Assembly: GCF_030867145.1 (NCBI RefSeq)
Contig: NC_134414.1
Coordinates: 133,126,465 to 133,190,464 of the forward strand
Length of the DNA: 64,000 bases
Source of the DNA: Opisthocomus hoazin
Taxonomy: Eukaryota > Chordata > Aves > Opisthocomiformes > Opisthocomidae
Direction: 5' to 3'
Shown here: positions 11,462-23,669 of the stretch, in pieces
How the letters are laid out: each line of letters opens with the position of its first letter
How positions within the stretch are numbered: position 1 is the stretch's first letter
Made by a program: the position numbers and the translations under genes
Notes under the pieces: model-generated
Database searches by the model: none
What the model was told of the DNA's origin: nothing
What the model saw: the letters and a program-made list of their open reading frames with translations, nothing else

Positions 11462-14400
11462 GTGAGTATCACCTCTCCGTCCCGCTGCCTCCCCCCGTCC
11501 CGGGACAGCCGCTCCCCTCGCCGCCAGCTTTGCCGGCTTCACAGCCAGCACCTCGGTGTGGTTTGGAAGAGTGAGGGAAAAAAGCGCTACTCGACTCTTT
11601 TCAGCTTTGTAGCAAGGGCCTGTTTAAGTGAGCTGCCTGCCTGCTTCGCTTCCCCAGTGGTTTAGGGAGCTGGGGCTGTATAAACATGGGTCGTTTTCTT
11701 CTTGGATAGCTTTCTGCTGCAAAGTTGTTGGTGTCTGTGCTTCTCCCTAGAAACACCCTTTTTTTACACCAGTGACCGTGGAGTAAGCAGTTTTCAATTA
11801 ATTTGAATTTAAAATAAATTTTTAAAAAGCCTGTTAAAAAAAGGCGTAAGTGCCTGCTAACGTAAAGCCTCTACACACAGAGGCAACACAACGCTCAGCT
11901 GGCAGGTCTGAGGTTATACCTGCATACAGATTGAAAATAAAACCCAAAACGTTGCCTTCATCTACAGCACCAGCTGGCCGTTTAAGCAGGCAACAGAAAG
12001 CGCCAGCTGTCGGACCCACCTCCGCTCACCTCCCCGCAGGTACGCTCTCTGCTAAGGAGCCCGTTAGCCGCGTAGCTAACGACTGGAGTGCTGCTTACGG
12101 GAGATGTGGCGAAATGCAGGCTGCTGCGGAGACTCGGGTTTTTTCAAGGCTTTCCCAGTCACGCTGGCTTGGCTGCCCAGCATAGAGAAAGCAATTTCAG
12201 TCCTTGGTCAGGTTGTTAGCCACGTACCTGAATATGGAAACGTACTTGCTGGGGCTGATCTCTCAGCTGCAGCAACCCGCCGTCAGCTCAGAACCCAGCC
12301 AGCTTTCAAAGAGCGAAACAGAAGCATCGGAGGCCACCTGGATGCCCGCGTTATTTCAAGCTCTCGCAGAGCGTGCAGCCCTAAGCACCGTGCTTTGGAC
12401 TCAGTTCCCTCTGGGGCTTTCTCTCCGCTTTCATGAGCAGCTCTGCACTGTAATTACAGTTCCTTGATCCTCAGAGATATCCTCAAAAGAATGGCCTTTC
12501 TTCTACTGGGTGAGGTGCAGCGTCCTTACAGCAGCCTCGGCAGTTTTCAGCCAGCAGCCAACGGACCAAGTCTAGCAGTCCTGGCTTAAGAGGTCAGTGA
12601 AAGACAGCTAAAAAAAATACGCAAGCTGCTCGTCAGGAGGCTTGAATGCCTACAAAGAAGTTTTTGTCTCAGTTGGAACACTTTCAGGGTCTGCAAACTG
12701 CGACAGGTTGAAAAAGCATGATTTTTAACCCAAAATCCAGAGCAGCTCACTGCTTGTGATTTCCTTTGGGGTGCCTGAGAGCTGAGCCTGCTCCGAACTC
12801 CAGAGCCCCTGCTGTTTAGACAAGGGAAACAGGTTGTCTCTTTAGTTTGGAATAACACCCGTCTAATGTGTTTTTAGCACGAAACCTGAACACTCGGGCA
12901 GTGTTTAGGTGAGCAGTGCGGTTACTTTTCCAGGAATGTGCATTTAATCCCTAAGGAATGCCCTGGGAAGCATAAGGAGGCCATGCAAAACCCCGTGCCG
13001 GCACAGCCCGAGGTACCGATCGATCGCCGGGGCGAAAATGGCCGAGGGAAGCGCTTGTTCCTGCTGGGGGCTCGGGCTGCAGAGGGGGAGCACAGCCCTG
13101 CCTCGTCCTCCACGGGCAGAGACCCTCCCTGTCCTCGCCAGGGGTCTGGATCAGGCTGGGAGGGCCAGCCAGCCCAGGAGACATGGGGAGAGGCCCAAGG
13201 AAGGGGATTAGAGGCCAGGTTTTAAAAGGAAAGCCACCGTTTTAATAATAGTATTGAGTCCTTGGGTGGTTTAGGGGATTAATTAGCCCGTGTTTGCACA
13301 GCACTTTGAAGAGGTCAAGAGTGCCACAACAGCCAGGGGCAGGTGGCAAAGCCAGGTCGACGGCGGTCCCCAGCTCCCAGGCGTCACCCCCTTTCCATCC
13401 CAGCCGGCCGCGACGTCCCCCCGCTCTGGCAGGCTTCGCCTTTTGCGGTGGCTGTGCGCGGCGGGGACGGGCGGGTGGCCTGGGCAGTCGGTCCGGGGGG
13501 TTTGATGCTGCTGGTGAGCAGCTTTGCCGTGCGCGATGGAGCAGTGCAAAGCACGCTTGGTCCTTCACAGTAAACCCAGGCAATAAATACTCCTATCTGT
13601 TGCTATCAGTAACACGATAAGCATCAACATTTGCAGCTGAGCATCGTGGTGGTTGGAGTATTAGGGGTAGGGTACTCTTGGTTTCCGTAACAGTTGCTGC
13701 AAGGTAGAGTCTGTGGTTTCTAAAAAAGCTGCAAATTAACACGTGAAATCACAACACCGAAAGACTTGTAACTCAAAAAAATCCAGACGGGTGTGGGTGG
13801 CCGGCCGCACACTTCAGCTGACACAGAGCTCCTTTTTTTATATTTCTGAATTAATGCAGCCAACCTGATGTTATGACTTAAATGGGATGTAATAACGGAA
13901 GCAGATGTAAATCTTGCCAGCACTTCCAAACGCTCAAAAGAAAGCTGCATCTTGGCTGATGTAGGCACTCTACCCTTGACAAAGTACACCTTAAAAGCTC
14001 AGGGACTTGTAGCTATCCCTCTACGCAAATTAATAGTACTGTCAGCTCTTTGCCATCTGGAGAATGGGTTAAAATATCCTGAATAGCAGGGGAAACTCGG
14101 GTGATATAAGACATCTTGAGCAACATAGAAACCTCATTCTTTTCCATAGAGCCCAGGTTAGGTCTGGTTGTGTGCTTGTCCTCTGCTGCTTCCCATCCCA
14201 CTTGGGACCACAGCGTAGTTAGGAAGCTTTCCCAGGTTTGGGAGCTCTGGGACATAGCGGAACCCGGCTGGCTCTGCATGGTGCTGGCACAGGCCCTGCA
14301 AAGCTTAGCAGCGTGGGCTCTGTGGTGTGCAAAACTGGGCACACTGCTCCCAGGTGCAGTATAGCTGCAATCACACCCCAGCACACCGGAGCTAGTACGT

Positions 14401-17400
14401 CTTGCTTGACCTGAGCCCCTGCAAAAACACCCTGCTCGGGTATTTCTGTATCTGCCTCCTGGATAGCCCAGCCCCCGGGTAAGGGCCCTGCAGACTCCCC
14501 TTTGCAGGGTCAATGTCTTGACTAATTAGATTGTCAAGGCTGCGCCCAACCAAGACCAAAAAAATCCCCCTTTAAGAAAATCAACGTCAGGCATGTTTAA
14601 TCCTTGTGCGAAGCTGTGTCCTGTCTTTGCAGTTTGGAAAGGTGCTTTGGGAAAATCCCATTCGCTGCACACCCGAGGAATCATCGAGTTGGCAGGAGCT
14701 ATATCGTGTGGCACGGGACGGTCTCCCTTGGCATATATTGGCTACGGATGCTACTGTGGACTGGGAGGACAAGGCTGGCCTAAAGACGAAACAGACTGGT
14801 AAGAAGAACCTCAACTGCGTGCCCAGAAGCAGTGCAGATCTCCCCAGCCTTCCCTGTTCATACTCCTGTGACTCCATGGACTTGTCATTGACTTGCGGAG
14901 GAGGAACTTGGTATATATGAACAGTCCTGGGGAACTGTGAGCAAGGACCCACATATCGCTTGGGGTCTGAGGGTTTAACCACCTTCTGGATGAGAGCAGA
15001 GCTCTTGGGACCTTGTACTGTGTGGGACAGAGGAAGGAGGAACCAGAATATGATTTCCTGAAATAGCAGCAAGTTTATTCACAGAGAGAAAGCCATGCCT
15101 GAAAATAGGGGTGTGACCAAGGTATTTGGAGGGCTACTTCACCCGGGTCCTAAAAATGGCAGTGATGGGAATATCACTGTTTATCCCCTGGAGGAAATCC
15201 AGATCATTGCAAGGAGTAGTCAAACCTGTTGCCTTCATTGCCTATTAGTTCACACTGAATAAAGGAAGAACAACCACAGGGTAGAGCGTGGTGTTATTTC
15301 CCCTCTTCCTTGCCAGTGGGGAAGATGCTGTGCTTGTTGTTCCTGAGGCTAAAAGCAATGAGTCTCGGAGGTGCTGCAATCAAAGGTTTCTTTCTTCCAC
15401 TTTGCCATTAGCATACATGTAAATCTTGAGCATGATGGACTCTTGTGTGCTCTGAGCCCGTTATCTGTAGTCTTGTCTGGTTTTAAACCTCAAAGACAAA
15501 GTCTATCTGTTTATCTGCAGTCAACAGCCCAGGTGTTCCCGATAAGCAAGTGCTGCTTTTAGCAGCGGTGGAGGCAGCGTGCAGCTCACTGGGCAGGAAA
15601 CCAAGCTTTCCAGAATATCCAGCCACTGCAGACATTTTGTATTGCTACAAACCCAAACTTTTGATGAATTGGCAGGACAGAAAAAGGAAAAAAAAGAGGA
15701 AAAGACACCAAAGTTAAAGGCTCACTCCTCTGTGGGTGTAAAAGAGCAAGTGTCCCCTAAAACTAGTGGAGATGTCTTCATTCACACAGTGAGAAGTTTC
15801 ACTCCCAAAGCCCTCACTTCACATCCCTGGTTTGTGCCTATGAAACATTTCATCTATGAAGAGGTCAGTATGGGACTTACAAATAATGAGTAACTGCCTA
15901 CAAAGTATCATAGCTGTCAGGTGTAGAGAGATTTTTAAAAAATTGTCAGTAATACCTCTTGACCTGCTTCTCACCACCTACAGCAGTGTCTATAAACGTG
16001 TTTGTTATTTTTGTGAGGTCTTTACCAACTCTCAGGACTATGAGAGGCCTTTAAAGTAAAACATGAATTCACTAACTTGGAGTGCTTTTACCAAAGGGCT
16101 GAGCGGAGTCACCTAAAAGCTGTTTTCCATAGACGTCGGGTGACCCCAAAGTTTAGGTGACTCTGGGAGATGCGAGTGGTCAGCACTCCTGAAAAGCAGA
16201 CAGAGGAAAACATGGCCATGCGTTCATCAGCCAGTGTTTCTGCTGCCGCTTGATTTCCATGGGATTTGGATTTTATCCTAACAGTAGAAAAGGAGGATTC
16301 TGCAACTGGAAATTTCTCAAAACATCAGATAGTTTGTAAAAAGGCAGCTTGATCCTTTACGGTTGGCTGCAAAAAAGAACCAGCAAGGTTTTTAGTTAGT
16401 TTCTTAGCTAGGAAGAATTAGCAATGCCCCACTAGATTTAGCCCTAAAAATTTCCATTTTGTGTTTGCTAGAGGAATCTTCTGATATCTGTTACTGAGAA
16501 TTACTGCAAAAATCGGTGTGGTTGAGTAGCCCATGCCTGTCACAGTGACCACATTATTTTCCACATTTGCCATTCTAAAAAAAAGTGGAGTGGCAAAACT
16601 ACTGGCTGTGAGTGACAAACACTGTTTGAAATTACTCATCCCCTTGACACTTCTAGGTTTGTTACTGAGACCCTCTACAAAAGGAGTAATTTTCTTGTGA
16701 GTAATTCAGTCAATCTGTCTAGACAGGGCTAGAGTGCGCCTAAGCACCTCTCTTTTACAGGAAAACAAAAAAAGCCATCGAGCACGTAATCCCTTTATAA
16801 GGTTTATTCCACACACTGACTTTGATGGAGGTTGTCAGTAATTACCTTTTCCCTTTTGTTCCACTCTCACAGTCCCATCACTTCAAGATACAATGGCATC
16901 TCTTGCACATAAAGGCAGTGGGTTTGTTTCTCCTTCCCCTTTCTGTTGGCTGGGATTGCTGCAGCACCCATTTTGTAAAGCAGGACCTGAAGGTGCTCAG
17001 CATCTCCCTGAAAACACCGAACGTTCTGAAAGGAAGGGTGGCGTGTATGGCTCTTCGAAGTCCTGGAAAACTCATAAGGAAGAGTAATATTTCCCCTCAG
17101 TTGCTGAGTTAAGGCAAAACAAAAGGACACACAGTGGTGGCTGTGCTTTTAAGGTGACAAATTCTTGCCTTAGTGGCATTTACTCAACGGCAGGGGTCTG
17201 GCCACCCGATCCCTGCGGGCCAGCCAGAGCCATCTGTAGCCATCAGGGCTGTCTTGGAGCCCAGCCGTGATGAGTAAGTTGCTTACTAACAAGATGACAC
17301 GGTTGTATTTGTTTTCCATACCTGTTGACTACTGCTTGGCCATAGTGTTGGCTGACTCTGTGTTGGTCTAAACGAGCGTTAGCAGATTATTAAAAGCCTG

Positions 17401-20400
17401 ACCCAGGTGCAGGAAAGGGCATTTCCAGACAGGAGGGGACCATCTGAACGTGGCAAAGGACAACAATAGGTTTCCTCGGCCTTCATTCCCTGGCAGTATT
17501 TTCAACACATCTGAAAGAGATGTTTGCAAATGAGCCAAAGTCTTCTCGCTTTGTGCTGGTGTAAGCTACGTGTCAGCCCGTTGCAGTTATGGGTATCATC
17601 AGGAGCAACTGGTGTAAGGGGAAGCAGAGTTGTGCCCCAGATCCTGTGGTCCTGCAGAATTTATGCAATCCCCCTGATTTTGCCAAGGCAGCTAAGGAGC
17701 AGTGAGTTCTCACAGCTAGCTAGCACACCTCTCCACTGCTCATTTGCTTGTCCTTGCCTGATTCACAGACCATCTTTTGCCCCCTCCAAGATCCGTTCTC
17801 ACTTCTCCTACCTCTTCTGTTTGTTTCCTCTGGCTGTCTATGAAGAGCAGTTTCATTCCCTTTGCACTCAGGCTCCTAACTCCTCCCTCTGCCCGTCTAC
17901 CTTCACGTTGTTTCTCCTCCCCTCGTTCCTCCATCGCTGACGCCAGCTTTACCAATATGACTATTGATTCACCCCCCCAGACTTCACAAACGCTACAATT
18001 TCCACAGCTGACGCTCCAGCTCAGCTCAGCCTGATCCGTGACTCTCTGCCATGGCCTCTTGTGCTTTGTGTCCCATATATGAGACACCAATGATGGGCCT
18101 GCTCTGCTATCTGTCATCACCCTGAGGATGGATGAGGCTGTGCTGCAGCTTCAGGTATGTTAGCCAGGGTGCCCCGGGCTACAGCAACTGCTCTAGATGA
18201 GACATGCCCCAGTTGTAGCTCAGTGCCGTAGTCCATCCTGCAATATCGTATGACACGTTGCACAGGGACTCGAACGTTGGAGAAAGCTCAGACTTTCACA
18301 CTTTCCACAAGCCTGCAAATCCTTCTCTCCTTTGGCCTTTCGCTTCTAACTTCTTCAGGACAAGCCCAGGAGCGAGGTGTTACCGGACCAACAAAGATCT
18401 GACCCACAGACTGCTACTGCCATCATGTCCAAAAGAACTGGTTCCATGGGCTGAATAAGCTCTTCTCAATTACAGCAATTGCTGTAACTCCTCATGGGAA
18501 AACTTCTAGGCATGCATATCCCATAGGGCTTAATCTCATTCTGAAGTCCTGTGAGGAGCTGGCATGAAGGGAGATGCTAGTCTGCTACTGCTAACTTACA
18601 TTTCTAGGTTTCACAATGCAATGAGTAGTCTGGTTGTAATCGTCACACAGGTTTCACCTTTGCAAGCCAAGAAAAAGATAGGCATTTAGTTTGCAGACTC
18701 ATCTGTGGGATGAAATTACTACTTGAACTACTAAATCAGAAGCTCAGTTAGTACGGAAAGCACACTAGACTAAATCCACTCTGTGTGTAATCACAGGGTT
18801 TACTTGAAGGCTGAATTTGATCTGACTGCTCTGATTCTCCTGTCTCTTTCACATGATTCACCTGATCTAGTTCCAGGGATTTTGTTAGAATTTGCATCAG
18901 CGGTGAGTCTTCTTCTTTGCACTTCAGAATTTTTTTTTTTTTCCTGGGCTTTGTCACCTCGTGCAGCCCACCAGCCCTCAAATCCGTAAACCAGCTTCTA
19001 AAAGGGCAAAATCATCCTGCAGCAGAAGGTGATGAAGTTCGCTATGTTGCTGAACTCTTGGGTACAGTACTGGCAGCTTCCAACACGTCCTCAGAGAAGC
19101 CCTGCTTGCTGCACAGGGACCTTTATCCTTCTTGCAGGGTTGTTCCACTTTTCCAGAGGGATATAATGGTGGATCCCAGACTTTTACTGGCTTTTCAGGT
19201 ACACTGGCCTCAGGTCTTGAAGATAACAATCAAGGTCTTCAACTGGATTTGGTAATCTATGGGCAGCCAGCACAGCCATGCTCACTTTTGGCCAGCTCAT
19301 CAGCCTCTTGAGGGAATTCACATCTAGGACTCAGAGCTTCTCTAAAAGCTGCTTGCTCTTCATTTACCCCGAAGGTCAGCCTGCCTCAATGCTTCCCAAT
19401 TAGTAGAGCGGTTTCTCTGTAGAGTCCTTGTGACCTTTCAGGGACAGCTTCTGGAAATGCAGGAGATCACTCCTCTCTGGCTCCAGCCTCTGACCTCGCA
19501 TTCTTGCTGAAATAACCTTTGCTATCTGGCAGAGGACCTCTCTATGTCCTGAATCTTTTCTTGGCACGTTTTGAGTCACTGAACGACCAGAATAAAATTC
19601 AAGCAGGGTCAAGTTTTCTATAAATTCTGCAGTAATCGTTAGTGGGAATTATCTCACTGCCTAGTCTGTAGGACAGCTATCATCAGCTGAGATAGTCACC
19701 CTCAGCCCCCTCTACGGTCAGTGAAAAGCAATTGCACTTCCATGCTTTTCACCTGTGTCAGGTCTTTGTAGTACAAGGGGAACTGTGGCCCACACCTGCA
19801 TGAAGGGAGTGTAGCTCAATGCCTCAGATGTAGATGTTTACATTTAGGGATCTGAAGTTAACAGATACAGATCCCACCATTGAGACTGATGAGTTTGTAG
19901 CCTCAGAAACTGGATGGGCCAAAGAGCACATGGCAGGCCTGGGTGAACTGAAGAGAGGAAGCTGCTTGGTGATGCTGAGGAAGGCAAAAAACATCCCATC
20001 TCTAAATTCTGGGAGGGGTCTAAGCCTCAGCAGGTGAGCCATGATCATGCACCTCACAGTAATGCTTCAGCTCCGTTTCAGTGAGTGGGAGGGCAAAAGC
20101 TCGGAGGAAGAAGCACAGTGGTCGTGGGAGCAAGTATGGCGTGAATGAGCTCCTGAGCCATGTGAACTTTCAAAGAGATGCCAGGAGGCTCGATTCGTCC
20201 ACAATTTACTGACACGCTGGGGCAAACATTGCTGTCGCAACCGGTGCGTGAGTGGAGGACTCCTGGAGTATGTGCGAACACCCCTGAGCAAAAGGTGCAG
20301 GACACAGGAGGACGCCTAGCCATTACCTTTTGTTCTCCCACAGGTGCTGCCACAGGCACGACTGCTGCTACGACAAGGCAGAGAAGGAAGGCTGCAGCCC

Positions 20401-23400
20401 CAAGGTGCGGCCGTACCGGTGGGCGTGTGAGCAGAACGCCGTGCGCTGCGGTAAGGAAATGCTGGCTCGCATTGGGTCTGCTTCGCTCCCTTCTCCACAG
20501 GCACTGGGCTGGCCAAAGGGCTTCGTGGGCCTCAGAGGTAGGTTTGTGTATGCTGAGCTGGTTTCAGAGCTGCTTTGGGCGACGTCTGTTCTCCTCCGAG
20601 CTCTCTGTCCACACCTTGCCTGGATCGCTCAACTTGCCAGAAGTCCCCAGCTGGAGCTGGGAGGAAGGCTGGAGCCCCAGCACCGCCCGTCCCAGGCAAC
20701 CTGAGTCCTCCCCAGGCTGAAGAGCGGGAGTGGGGACCATGGAGCCGACAAGCCATCTCAGTTTGGCAAGGATGCAGATGCCTCCCCGGAGGCTCTCTGC
20801 CCACCAGCATTAAGCACACCCGCTCCTACCAACACCTTCCCAAAGCTGTGCAGTGGTGTGCCTGCGACCACTGCGGCAGGGGTGGTCTGCCTGTGGCAGG
20901 GCCATGAAAATCATCCGAGGGCCGGAGCACCTCTCCTGCAAGGACAGGCTGAGAGAGTTGGGGCTGTTCAGCCTGGAGAAGAGAAGGCTCCGGGGAGACC
21001 TCACTGTGGCCTTTCAGTACTTAGAGGGTGCCTATAGGAAAGATGGGGACAATCTTTGTAGTGAGGCCTGTTGTGATAGGACAAGGAGCAATGGCTTTAA
21101 GTTAAGGGAGGGTAGATTTAGACTGGATATAAGGAAGAAATTCTTTACCATGAGGGTGGTGAAGCACTGGAATGGGTTGTCCAGAGAGGTAGTGGAGGTC
21201 CCATCCCTGGAAGCGTTGAAGGCCAGGTTGGATGGGGCTCTGAGCAGCCTGGTCTAGTGGAAGGTGTCTCTGCTCACTGCAGGGGAGGTGGGCTAGGTGA
21301 CCTCTAAAGGGCCCTTGCAACCCTAAGCATGCTATGATTCTATGGTTCAGTTTTGGCCCTCCCTCCAGCAGGACTGCTTGCTGCTTTACGTACCACACGT
21401 GCTGCTAGAGAAGAGCTGTGCTGCTACGCGTGTCTGTAAGACAGGTTAAACAGGGTGCCAGCCTGCATCTTTTCCTCGTGTGGAGCTCCAGCCTAAAGCC
21501 TGAGGGCTCCAGCGGGGATTTTGAAACTTGTGGCGTCGAATGCTCTCCAGTGCCACAGGCGTACAGCGAGTGTCAGCTGTGCTCACCTCTGCAGCTGTTA
21601 CCCAATCTAGAAGAACTTGAATGGCACAGTCACAGCCCATCAGTGGCTCGCACCAGTTTGTTCTGACATGCGCCAGATGACTTGAGTCTTAGAATTTGTC
21701 ACTTTTCTTTCTAAGTCTCCAAAAAGTCCCTGATGGTAAACTCCATTGTAGAACACTTCAAAAGTTTGAAAAGAAACATGTGAGAGTAAAATTTGTTCCA
21801 ATAGTATCAAAGCTACTTGCTTGTATATTAAGACTACATTCCACCGGTGCAGTCCTCAGCCTCTCCAGCAGCCAAAAATCTGCCAGCAGATATGGGATGT
21901 GGCACAGCACATCTGGAGTTGCTCTTTTCCAAGTGCCAGAACAACTTACTAAATACAAAGTGCTGGCTAGGGAATGTATTGCTTTAACGTGTAACTGCTC
22001 TCCTTCCTGCTTACCCATATTTCCGTAGCTGACTGATATTTTCTGCCAACTGTTTTGATATGAAAAAAATATCTCACTTCTAATCCTCCCCACCTTTTGC
22101 TAGTGTTACGCAGTTTTGTCTGTAGAATGAAAAAAATGGGCAAACGCATATTTTTCAGTTCAGATATTCCATCATATGTAGGCAAATTCCATTCAATAAA
22201 TATCTGGAATATAGAAAAAATCATTCTGCTCTAGCAGAAATGACTGCCAAGCTAGACTCTCGTACTCACATTAGATGAATAGCGGTTGGCACAGCGTAAG
22301 CAGAACTCCAGGAGCAGAGGGGCAAGGAGAAAATCAGGCAGGACTGGGAGCTAAGGGAAAAATGGACTTAGCACGGAGTCCCCATCAGTGGGACCCTTGG
22401 AATACCTTTTACTGGTAAACAAGTGATTCTTTTCAGAAAATCTTAAGAAATATGGGGTCTTCTTATTTACTAGATACAAGATTGATCCAGCAACGTCCAG
22501 TGAAATCTGGAAGGATTCCTATACTCATTGCAGTTGGTTTTGGAGCAAAGCCCACGTGCACTGGCGTAAAGTCACACGTCAGACTTTGCCTAGTGTGGAG
22601 TTTGGTGGGTGTTTGATAATCTATGGCAGCAGCCTCAAACAAACAAAGCACTGTGCTTTGAAATAAGATTAGCCCAATGGCTGCATTATAGCCACCTATA
22701 TATTTTGGGTTCATTAACCCAAAATCAGTCATTTGCAATGTAGCTACCTCAGCTAGCTGCTTTGATGTTCCTTATGGTCTTCACCTAGTCAGGTAGTCCT
22801 ATAATTGCATTATAAATAGTTCCATACAAATGATTTTGATAAGCTTCGTTAGCTTCTGACTCATAAAAATCAGGTACCTGACCCTGCTGTGCAGTTCCTT
22901 GGTTCCTCTGCTGTGATCAGAGAGATGTAAGAGCAACTCATGAAGCACAAGTGAAGGATACCCAGTGGGTCCTACATCCTCAGGTTTCTGAACATTGCTC
23001 TGGGAGACTCTTCCTTTTAAAGCAGCATTTTTTCTATTGATATCAGTCTGATTTCCAGGGGGAGGAGTTAAAAGGGAAAATAGATTACTTTTAGCTCAGG
23101 CTAAGCTAAAATAATTCTCTTTTCTAGCTTCGCTCGCTGAACTAAACCCCCACTGCTCACACAGCTCTAGGAGTGGGGAGCGCTCTGTGCATTGCCAGTT
23201 TAGATTTTGCTGCTACTTTCTGATGGTCTTGGTCACAGTTAAGCTCAGACCTGTTGACAAAGGACAGGGGAGGGTCAGATCCACACACAACACAATGTGT
23301 TTGTCCTGCTCTCGTCCTGCTCCCACAGCCTCTGTTCCCTATGAATTGCTTTATTAGGGAATTGTGCCTCTTAAAACTGTCTCGTGCCTTCATCCAATAC

Positions 23401-23601
23401 AGAGTCACTCATCCTCCACTCACATTTTCTTTTGCAGATAATCTGACGGACCGATGTGAAAAAATGGTGTGCCTGTGTGATCAAGAAGCAGCCAAGTGCT
23501 GGGGAGCAGCTCCGTACAACCCACGCTTCATGCTCTGGCCAAACTTTTTATGTGGAAGGACTCATCCCACCTGCCATTTCAGATATGGGGGGCCAGAATA
23601 G
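11419..23601 (+). CDS. PLA2G10: Secreted phospholipase A2, group X type (four exons)
   Basis: This gene encodes a Ca2+-dependent secreted enzyme that cleaves the sn-2 acyl bond of phospholipids. Exons are 11419-11461, 14633-14798, 20344-20450 and 23438-23601, all with GT-AG borders and phases that join (1, 2, 1) into 159 residues. Residues 1-21 or so form a Leu-rich signal peptide. A short basic propeptide ends in HTR, followed by GIIELAG, matching the known Arg cleavage before GILELAG in group X. The mature part is about 130 residues. It holds the Ca2+ loop YGCYCGLGG (mature 23-31), the catalytic motif CCHRHDCCY (His46-Asp47), the Cys pairs of the fold, and the second active-site Asp in CLCDQ (Asp91). 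There is one N-glycosylation site (NLT). The C-terminus extends about eight residues past the last Cys, slightly longer than human PLA2G10. No frame break is seen. The group X call is by motif; a close paralogue is possible. Confidence 0.88.
11462..14632 (+). other. PLA2 intron 1
   Basis: The intron begins gtgagta and ends in cctgtctttgcag. It contains GC-rich patches (about 13000-13520), which explain several long chance frames, and a 166-codon antisense frame at 14013-14513 that I do not regard as a gene. Confidence 0.8.
14633..14798 (+). CDS. PLA2G10: PLA2 exon 2: propeptide and Ca2+ loop
   Basis: The exon follows tgtctttgcag and ends DETDW in phase 2 at a gtaagaa donor. It codes for the end of the signal peptide, the propeptide ending HTR, the mature N-terminus GIIELAG and the Ca2+-binding loop YGCYCGLGG. 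Confidence 0.92.
14799..20343 (+). other. PLA2 intron 2
   Basis: This 5.5-kb intron holds a 12-bp inverted repeat at 16106-16163. No CR1 copy or further exon was recognised in it. Open frames at 15371-15893, 17524-18120 and 18750-19250 lack recognisable domains. Confidence 0.75.
16106..16163. repeat. Perfect 12-bp inverted repeat (hairpin)
   Basis: GAGTCACCTAAA at 16106-16117 is matched exactly by TTTAGGTGACTC at 16152-16163, with a 34-base spacer. It could form a stem-loop, or be paired protein sites (each arm holds a GAGTCA, AP-1-half-like, sequence), or the ends of a small decayed transposon. No target duplication was seen. Confidence 0.55.
20344..20450 (+). CDS. PLA2G10: PLA2 exon 3: catalytic His-Asp exon
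   Basis: The acceptor is tgttctcccacag. The exon completes the Trp codon and codes CCHRHDCCY, then EKEGCSPKV and the Cys-rich helix, and ends in phase 1 at a gtaagg donor. This is the family's signature exon. Confidence 0.95.
20451..23437 (+). other. PLA2 intron 3
   Basis: The intron carries a CR1 fragment in the same orientation as the gene (20919-21345). The rest shows no recognised feature. Confidence 0.8.
20919..21345 (+). mobile_element. CR1 LINE 3' fragment inside PLA2 intron 3
   Basis: This 5'-truncated CR1 in plus orientation keeps a long open stretch of the C-terminal RT-ORF region ([20 protein letters not shown], then KFFTMRVVKHWNGLSREVVE, ending GALSSLV). A 3' tail follows and ends 'gctatgattctatgg'. 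The frame from about 20853 to 21257 is this repeat and not a host gene. It looks younger than the copy at 7095-7505. Confidence 0.94.
23438..23601 (+). CDS. PLA2G10: PLA2 exon 4: C-terminal helix and stop
   Basis: The acceptor is tttcttttgcag. The exon codes DNLTDRCEKMVCLCDQEAAK with the active-site Asp, then YNPRFMLWPNFLC and THPTC, and ends GGPE before TAG at 23599-23601. Confidence 0.93.
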
Positions 23602-23647
23602 TCCTTTTAGGACCTTTCCTCTAACCCTTTGAATCTGAAGATGCTGG

Positions 23648-23653
23648 AATAAA
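23648..23653 (+). terminator. Poly(A) signal of the PLA2 gene
   Basis: AATAAA lies 47 bases after the stop codon, giving a very short 3' UTR. Confidence 0.8.
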
Positions 23654-23669
23654 ATTTTATCTCTTTTAG

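Noticed and set aside
14013-14513. 166-codon minus-strand frame in PLA2 intron 1
   Set aside because: No domain, no splice context and no promoter signals; best explained as chance.
14587-15072. 161-codon minus-strand frame over PLA2 exon 2
   Set aside because: It is the antisense shadow of a real exon.
20178-20907. Several 95-180-codon frames around PLA2 exon 3
   Set aside because: They are extensions of the exon into intron, or antisense shadows; the real exon is 20344-20450 by its splice sites and family motif.
11300-23653. PLA2 gene as a venom-type toxin
   Set aside because: The propeptide ending in Arg, the GIIELAG start and the loop motifs fit the ordinary group X secreted enzyme, and birds are not known to have venom PLA2s.
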